Source of the DNA: Candidatus Babelota bacterium
GTDB lineage: Bacteria; Babelota; Babeliae; Babelales; Vermiphilaceae
Assembly (NCBI GenBank): GCA_029262595.1
Contig: JAJCZB010000031.1
Location: 1-64,000 of the forward strand
DNA length: 64,000 bases
Direction: 5' to 3'
Shown here: piece after piece, positions 58,689 to 64,000 of the stretch
How the letters are laid out: the number at the start of each line of letters is the position of its first letter
Position numbering within the stretch: the first letter of the stretch is position 1
The notes under the pieces: generated by a model
Told to the model about the DNA's origin: nothing
Seen by the model: only the letters and a program-made list of their open reading frames with translations
Databases searched by the model: none
Made by a program: the position numbers and the translations under genes

Positions 58689-59589
58689 AAAATCCTTTGC
58701 TTAAATATGCGCGTCCAGAGTCTCCAAAAATCATAACACCGTGATCAGTTTCTTTCATATGCTTTTGTGCATATGCTTGCGCGGCATAGGCAACTGCGCC
58801 GCTGCTTGGACCAACAAGAAATCCGGTGTGTGCAAGCTTTGGGAGCATACCAATTGCATCTGCATCTTTTACGGTAAGAATTTCATCGATCACGGAATAA
58901 TCAATAACGGGAGAATCAAAATCGATTCCCATGCCTTCAATGGCGTATGGTTTTGGATTGCCGTTGGTTGCGCGATAAGAATTAACGGAATCGATCGCAA
59001 TAATTTTTACATCAGGATTGCGTTCTTTAATATAACGCCCTACGCCCGTAATGGTGCCTCCGGTGCCAGCGCCGGCAAAAAAGTGCGTGATTTTTCCCTT
59101 CGATTGCTGCCATACTTCGGGAGCAAGAGAGGTGTAATGCGCCTGCGCATTCAACGGATTAAAATATTGATTTGGCATAAATGAATTGGGTGTTTCTTTA
59201 TGGAGTCTGAGTGCAACGCTATGATAGCTTTCTGGATCATCAATAAAATCAGTGGCAGGGCAGATAACTATGTGCGCGCCATATGCTTTGAGTGTCTGCA
59301 TTTTTTCTTGCGAAACTTTCTGCGATACGGTGATGATAACGCGATAGCCTTTTGCTGCTCCAATCATTGCAGACGCAATTCCTTGATTTCCCGATGAAGC
59401 ATCAATAAGTGTACCGCCTGGCTTGAGCAGGCCGCTTTGCTCTGCATGCTCTATCATAAATTGTGCGGAACGATCTTTCACGCTTCCCCCCGGATTGAGA
59501 TATTCTAATTTTGCATAGATAGTACTGCTTGATGCCAAAGGCACGTGCACCAAAGGGGTGTTTCCAATTGCGTTTATAAGTGTGTGCAT
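58624..59589 (-). CDS. cysK: Cysteine synthase (O-acetylserine sulfhydrylase) family
   Basis: 321 residues from the ATG at 59589 (agggaacatcg site); an earlier start at 59631 adds a non-family stretch. PLP-binding Lys38 in NPGGSVKDRSA, Asn/Ser loop SSGNQGIA, and FFAGAGTGGTITGVGRY (phosphate cradle) identify fold-type II CysK/CBS enzymes. It makes cysteine from O-acetylserine and sulfide, or condenses homocysteine with serine in the CBS branch; sequence alone does not settle which. The C-terminus is overlapped by the M50 gene. Confidence 0.9.
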   Translation of the reverse strand: MHTLINAIGNTPLVHVPLASSSTIYAKLEYLNPGGSVKDRSAQFMIEHAEQSGLLKPGGTLIDASSGNQGIASAMIGAAKGYRVIITVSQKVSQEKMQTLKAYGAHIVICPATDFIDDPESYHSVALRLHKETPNSFMPNQYFNPLNAQAHYTSLAPEVWQQSKGKITHFFAGAGTGGTITGVGRYIKERNPDVKIIAIDSVNSYRATNGNPKPYAIEGMGIDFDSPVIDYSVIDEILTVKDADAIGMLPKLAHTGFLVGPSSGAVAYAAQAYAQKHMKETDHGVMIFGDSGRAYLSKGFYEQISPTALRPTRSELRHSNT

Positions 59590-59652
59590 TACGATGTTCC
59601 CTGCTCTAAATATATCATCATTAATCTGCATCTAGTGTAAGCGGATGCGCAG

Positions 59653-61854
59653 TTAATACAAGTAGAAGAGCGTGATACATGCAAGTGATCCAAAGAGTAC
59701 CGGCCAATACAAAATTTTCATGAAAAAATTATCGCGTCTTTGTAGCAACGGAATAGTAAATTTCATGTATTTCAAAATGGTGAGAATAAGTATCACCAGT
59801 ATCATCGCGTACATTAGAAAGAAAAAACTTTCAAAGTAAACCACTTGCGCTTCGGGTATTTTTGATCGGAATCGTATTTGAGCAAATATCGTAGCAAAAA
59901 ATACACTTGCAAGCGAGCCGATAACCATAAGCTTTTGCTCTGCGCTTGTGAGTAAAATAACAAAAAGAAGCACAGCAATCACTGCGATGGGCAATAAATC
60001 AGATATCAGTGTATCAATAAGATTTCGACGAATAAACACATCAAAAAAGAGTTCAGGAATTCCAGATTTATCTGTAGAGGTATACACGCCAAATTGTCCT
60101 ACTGAATACGCACCAAAATTACTGGAATAATTTACTTTTTTATATCCAAAGTTTGAGGATACAATATCCCACCCAGGGATATAGGTATCATCATCAATGC
60201 CGGGCAGTGATCGCGGATTGATAAGTTGATATGCACTCAGATCCGGAACGAGCACTACGCTTTTTTTTGTGTAGCGGTTCCATAATTGTATTTGAAGTGC
60301 TTTGGTATCGAATGGATATTTTTTAAAGTGTAATACTTGATTGAGCTTGGCATGAACTTCCCAGACGATGGTTTCTATATTTTTTTCTGTGATACGAGAG
60401 AGCTCTGTAAGGCTTGTATCGCTCGATTGGGGAAAGGTGATGCCACGTGGAATATGATCTTGTATGCCTTTAATAAATCGTTGCCACACGTAGCCATTCA
60501 TTTTGATTTGATTCGATGTGATAAATTGAATGCTATTTATAAAGATGCCGGTTGGGATATAGCGAGCGTTTTTGTATCCATGCAAAAGCGCTTCTTCTTT
60601 GTCCCGCGCAGGAGCATCTCGTTTACTATCTTTGTGCTTGAAGGTTATCGTATCTTCTGTTTTTATTCCGTACCGTATTGGAGTGGTTTCTTTTTTTAAA
60701 TAATCGTATAAATCGCCCTTATTTTTTACGACGTAGGATTTTTTTTGATGAAATTCAGGATAGGTATAGCTTGCATACCATACCCATATCATTTGTCCGA
60801 TGAGTGCTAGTGAAATAACAATGCTGGCGACCCACCATCGAGCGGGATAGTCTTTTGTAAAAAGAGAAAAAATAAAAAACGTAAAAAATATTAGGAATAG
60901 TGCGGCTGCGAGTGAGGGATTGATAAAGTTGTGCCGCAATACTTGCGGATCAATATTAAGTTCATTTTTATCAAAAATACCCATTATAGACCACGGAGTA
61001 TCTGTAAGAGGTTCTGAAAAAAGCCAAGAAGGTGATCCGGTGATTTCGTTGTTGTATTCAAAGAAGATTGGTTTTTGCTCAATGATTTTTTGTGCTGCAT
61101 TTACAAGCGCGAAATTGCCGATTTTTTTTGCTATATCAAAAATAGTGATTTGTTTATGAATGAGTTGTTCTTGCGGATGGGCAAGAAAGGTGCCTTTTTT
61201 TGTAAGTATGGCCCAGTAGCCAGAGTGATCGAGAAAGAGGGTATCTAAGATGTGATTAAGATGTTCTACGGATTGATTTGCGTATACAATTCCAATTGGC
61301 TCTTTTTTCCCTTGGTTATTTGTATGATATATAGGGATAATATAATCAGCAAGGATTGTGTTGGTTGCTTTGCCATAATATGGATCCACAAATCCTCCAC
61401 CACTTTTCATTGTGGGATAGAACCAATCACGAGTTGTATAGTCATATGAGGTGCTGAGATCGGATAGTTTTTGTTTTCCATCTGATTCAAAATAATAGGG
61501 AGCAAAAAATTCTGTCTCAGGATCCATAAAATAGGGAATAAAAGCGACTCCCAGGCCAGTAATATCATCGGGCTTTTTGTCTTTAATGAGTTGAATGATT
61601 TCTTCTTTGCTCATGCGCGAGCTGCCTATTTTTTCGGCTACTTCATGCGCAATTGGTTTGAGCATAGTGATAAATCGATTTAGTTCTCGAGCTGCTTTAT
61701 CTGTTGTTTGTCGTGCATTCGTTTTTGCTTGGTACTGAAGGTTGTGCTGAATTGAGATAAATCGATATCCCAGATAGATAGAAAACATCAAACTAATAAG
61801 TGCGCAAGCGAGCCATATATATGAAAGTCGTTGCATTTTAAATTTTATTTTCAT
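59653..61854 (-). CDS. dCache sensor fused to a pentameric ligand-gated channel-like module
   Basis: 733 residues. Layout: TM1 (11-33); periplasmic double-Cache sensor (about 40-300) with DWFYPTMKSGGGFVDPYYGK, a typical dCache ligand-pocket block; TM2 (311-333); short basic loop (TKDYPARWW); TM3 (340-362); an extracellular beta domain (about 375-612) with YPFDTKALQIQLW, matching the FPFD pro-loop strand of pentameric ligand-gated channels; then four helices M1 (613-637), M2 (640-660), M3 (672-696) with IPEAQVVYFESFFFLMYAM, and M4 (710-733). This predicts a ligand-sensing ion channel. A tandem paralogue lies upstream. Calls rest on motif reading. Confidence 0.75.
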   Translation of the reverse strand: MKIKFKMQRLSYIWLACALISLMFSIYLGYRFISIQHNLQYQAKTNARQTTDKAARELNRFITMLKPIAHEVAEKIGSSRMSKEEIIQLIKDKKPDDITGLGVAFIPYFMDPETEFFAPYYFESDGKQKLSDLSTSYDYTTRDWFYPTMKSGGGFVDPYYGKATNTILADYIIPIYHTNNQGKKEPIGIVYANQSVEHLNHILDTLFLDHSGYWAILTKKGTFLAHPQEQLIHKQITIFDIAKKIGNFALVNAAQKIIEQKPIFFEYNNEITGSPSWLFSEPLTDTPWSIMGIFDKNELNIDPQVLRHNFINPSLAAALFLIFFTFFIFSLFTKDYPARWWVASIVISLALIGQMIWVWYASYTYPEFHQKKSYVVKNKGDLYDYLKKETTPIRYGIKTEDTITFKHKDSKRDAPARDKEEALLHGYKNARYIPTGIFINSIQFITSNQIKMNGYVWQRFIKGIQDHIPRGITFPQSSDTSLTELSRITEKNIETIVWEVHAKLNQVLHFKKYPFDTKALQIQLWNRYTKKSVVLVPDLSAYQLINPRSLPGIDDDTYIPGWDIVSSNFGYKKVNYSSNFGAYSVGQFGVYTSTDKSGIPELFFDVFIRRNLIDTLISDLLPIAVIAVLLFVILLTSAEQKLMVIGSLASVFFATIFAQIRFRSKIPEAQVVYFESFFFLMYAMILVILILTILKYMKFTIPLLQRRDNFFMKILYWPVLFGSLACITLFYLY

Positions 61855-61866
61855 AACTACCTTCTT

Positions 61867-64000
61867 CTAATACAAGTACCAAAACGTAATAATGGAAAGT
61901 AATCCAAAGAGTACGGGCCAATACGCAAGCTTTATAAAAAAGTTGTCTTTTTTTTGAATGAAAGGGATTTCAAGGTTCATATATTTTAATATAGTGACAA
62001 TAAGTATGAGCAAGAGCATGACATACATAAGAAAGAAAAAGCTTTCAAAGTAAACTACTTGCGCTTCAGGTATTTTTGAACGGAATCGTATTTGCGCAAA
62101 AATGGTGGCAAAAAATACACTCGACAATGATCCAATAACGCCTAATTTTTGTTGTGTACTTGTGAGTAAAATAACAAAAAGAAGCACGGCAATTACTGCG
62201 ATCGGCAATAAATCCGATACCAGTGTATCAATAAGTCGCCTACGTATGAGGACATCAAAAAAGAGTTCCGGCACATCTGATTTATCGACTGCATCATATA
62301 CGCCAAATGGTCCTACTGAGTAAGCTCCGAAATTACTTGTATAGTTCACTTGCTTGTATCCAAAATTAGAAGACATAATATCCCATCCAGGAATGTACGT
62401 GTCGTCATCAATACCAGGAAGTGAGCGCGGATTGATGAGTTGGTAGGCACTGAGATCTGGAATGAGTATGATATTTTGTTTGGTGTAACGGTTCCATAGT
62501 TGGATTTGGAGTGCCTTGGTATCAAATGGATATTTTTTAAAGTGTAATACCTGATTAAGTTTGGTATTCACTTCCCACTGTATTGTTTCAACATTGTCTT
62601 CAGTAATACGTGAAAGTTCTGTGAGTTTCGTTTCGCTTGCTTGAGGGAACGTGATACCGCGAGGGATATCATCGTGCACCCCCTTAGTAAATCGTTGCCA
62701 CACATAGCCATTAAGTTGTATTTGATTTGATGCGATAAATTGTATGCTATTTACAAAAATTCCTGTTGGAACGTAGCGAGGATTTTTATATCCGTGCAAG
62801 AGCGCCTCTTCTTTTTGCTGTGCGGGAGTATGAGGTTTATCTGTATGTTTGAATTGTTTAACGTCTTCTTTTTTGATGCCATATCTCACGGGAGTAGTTT
62901 CTTTTTTTAAGTAATCGTATAAATCACCTTTATTTTTTACAACATAGGATTTTTCTTCATGAAATTCTGGATAGGCATAACTGGCATACCATACCCAAAT
63001 AATGTGCCCGACTAGAGAGAGTGAAATAATAATACTGGCAATCCACCATCGAGCCCGATGGTCTTTGGTAAAAAGCGAAAAAATAAACAGTGTAAGGAAT
63101 ATCATGAATAAGACAGCGGGGAGTGATGGAGCAATGAGATTATGCCGTAAGACTTTTGGCTCAGTATCAAGTTCACCTTTATCAAAGACACCGATAATAT
63201 TCCACGTAGTGCCTTCAAGTGGTTTTGAAAAAAGCCACGAAGGGGTGCCGGTTATTTCGTTTTTGTATTCAAAAAACACAGGATCTCGCTTAAGAATTCT
63301 CTCGGCAGCTTGTGCGAGTTCGGGGTTTTTTAGTTTTTTTGCAACATCAAAAATAGAAACTTGATTATGAATGAGTTGTTCCTCTGGATGAGCAAGATAT
63401 TTTCCTTTTTTGGTGAGCACTCCCCAGTAACCTTTGCTATTAAGAAAAAGGGTATCTAAAAGATGGTTGAGATGCTCTACTGATTGATCTGCATAGACAA
63501 CGCCAATTGCTTCTTTTTTGCCCTGTGCATTGGTGCGATAGATCGGGACCACATATTCTGTGGTTATTGTTTTGATAGTTTTGCCATAATAAGGCTCTAC
63601 AAATCGAGCGCCTTTTTTTAGAGCACTTTGAAACCATTTTTCATCTTGCTTGGTATAATCATATACTTTATCGATAAAAAGCAGGGTGTCTTTCCCTTGT
63701 GATTCAACGTAATATGGTCCAAAAAGTCGAGTGTTTGGATCGACAGTATACGGTAAGAACGCAACGCCAAGGCCAGAAATGTCGTCTGGCTTGCTATCTT
63801 TAAGTAGTTGTACGATTTCTTCTTTGCTCATGTGTTTACTACCGATTGTATCAGCAACTTTTTGGGCAATCGGTTTCAGCATATGGATAAATTGATTTAA
63901 CTCTTGAGCGGCATTATCAGTTGCTTTTTGCGCTTGCTTTTTTGCTTGCAGCATCAGTGTATTTTTTGTTACGAAAAAGCGATGTCCAAGATAGATAGAA
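61867..64000 (-). CDS. dCache-channel fusion paralogue, partial (5' end beyond the window)
   Basis: This is the upstream tandem copy of the preceding gene. The in-frame ATG at 63954 is not the true start: the frame stays open to the window edge, and codons there give SIYLGHRFF, matching SIYLGYRFI in the first copy, so the true start lies outside. Over about 700 residues it keeps the same order: Cache region, TM pair, YPFDTKALQIQLW, and M1-M4 with IPEAQVVYFESFFFLMYVML. The two are clearly very alike; ligand-pocket residues differ (for example KWFQSALKKGARFVEPYYGK), so they may sense different ligands. The genes are 12 bases apart and probably form one operon. Confidence 0.75.
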   Translation of the reverse strand, partial: SIYLGHRFFVTKNTLMLQAKKQAQKATDNAAQELNQFIHMLKPIAQKVADTIGSKHMSKEEIVQLLKDSKPDDISGLGVAFLPYTVDPNTRLFGPYYVESQGKDTLLFIDKVYDYTKQDEKWFQSALKKGARFVEPYYGKTIKTITTEYVVPIYRTNAQGKKEAIGVVYADQSVEHLNHLLDTLFLNSKGYWGVLTKKGKYLAHPEEQLIHNQVSIFDVAKKLKNPELAQAAERILKRDPVFFEYKNEITGTPSWLFSKPLEGTTWNIIGVFDKGELDTEPKVLRHNLIAPSLPAVLFMIFLTLFIFSLFTKDHRARWWIASIIISLSLVGHIIWVWYASYAYPEFHEEKSYVVKNKGDLYDYLKKETTPVRYGIKKEDVKQFKHTDKPHTPAQQKEEALLHGYKNPRYVPTGIFVNSIQFIASNQIQLNGYVWQRFTKGVHDDIPRGITFPQASETKLTELSRITEDNVETIQWEVNTKLNQVLHFKKYPFDTKALQIQLWNRYTKQNIILIPDLSAYQLINPRSLPGIDDDTYIPGWDIMSSNFGYKQVNYTSNFGAYSVGPFGVYDAVDKSDVPELFFDVLIRRRLIDTLVSDLLPIAVIAVLLFVILLTSTQQKLGVIGSLSSVFFATIFAQIRFRSKIPEAQVVYFESFFFLMYVMLLLILIVTILKYMNLEIPFIQKKDNFFIKLAYWPVLFGLLSIITFWYLY

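Noticed and set aside
63440-63954. Internal ATG at 63954 as the start of the second receptor-channel gene
   Set aside because: The reading frame continues to the window edge and matches the first transmembrane segment of the paralogue, so the true start lies outside the window.

Overview
The window reads as a compact, AT-leaning bacterial chromosome segment from a host-associated Gram-negative lineage. The best guess is Candidatus Dependentiae (TM6), an endosymbiont or parasite of protists. This is inferred, because no rRNA or other decisive marker lies in the window. The reasons are: peptidoglycan genes (mreB, murG, glmU, uppS) beside a predicted outer-membrane barrel; an archaeal-type fructose-bisphosphate aldolase/phosphatase; about 33 of roughly 68 proteins opening with a Sec-type signal sequence, many small and of unknown function; and families of short palindromic dispersed repeats that read through as peptides such as FDKLRANG or RPELVEG.

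Layout. 0.1-1.7 kb: three small secreted proteins. 1.8-4.1 kb: an ABC-2 export operon on the minus strand (two permeases and an ATPase). 4.4-5.7 kb: an aquaporin-like channel and a phosphoribosyltransferase. 5.8-6.25 kb and 11.3-11.6 kb: two related copies of a repeat element with structured, covarying ends. 6.3-12.3 kb: FBP aldolase/phosphatase, pheT, lspA-pgpA and comF. 12.5-16.4 kb: three large low-complexity secreted proteins. 16.6-19 kb: two SurA-like periplasmic chaperones flanking a 39-bp inverted-repeat element that carries a GIY-YIG remnant. 19-26.6 kb: sbcD, glmU, an outer-membrane protein, mreB, rsmA and a secreted hydrolase. 26.9-30.3 kb: an operon of a copper-type P-ATPase and two LOG proteins. 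30.4-35.5 kb: a propeller-like secreted protein, a sodium:solute symporter, two coupled small secreted proteins, and a membrane protein-uppS-gpsA operon. 35.6-46 kb: an accessory, effector-like zone (Cys-rich repeat protein, secreted HAD-like protein, RNase P RNA, secreted RING-like protein, two very small basic secreted proteins, murG, a TPR protein, a DciA-like protein, disordered secreted proteins and a secreted PD-(D/E)XK nuclease-like protein). 46.3-48.7 kb: holB and tmk with three small secreted proteins. 48.8-54.7 kb: ferredoxin, acyl-CoA ligase, a second ABC-2 system, a glycosyltransferase and an MBL-fold hydrolase. 54.8-58 kb: six small secreted proteins, three sharing a C-terminal domain. 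58-64 kb: a site-2 protease, cysteine synthase and two tandem receptor-channel fusion proteins; the last gene runs off the window.

How the genes fit together. The housekeeping genes cover cell-wall and lipid-carrier synthesis, tRNA charging, rRNA methylation, replication (delta-prime subunit, thymidylate kinase, DciA-like loader), lipoprotein processing and gluconeogenic carbon flow. They are separated by envelope and secreted proteins that probably face the periplasm or the host. The strongest candidates for something unusual are: the tandem genes joining a dCache sensor to a pentameric ligand-gated ion-channel-like module; the repeat elements whose end hairpins keep their pairing through compensatory base changes; the secreted RING-like protein; and the secreted PD-(D/E)XK nuclease-like protein. 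All family calls come from motifs read by eye; no database search or structure prediction was run.
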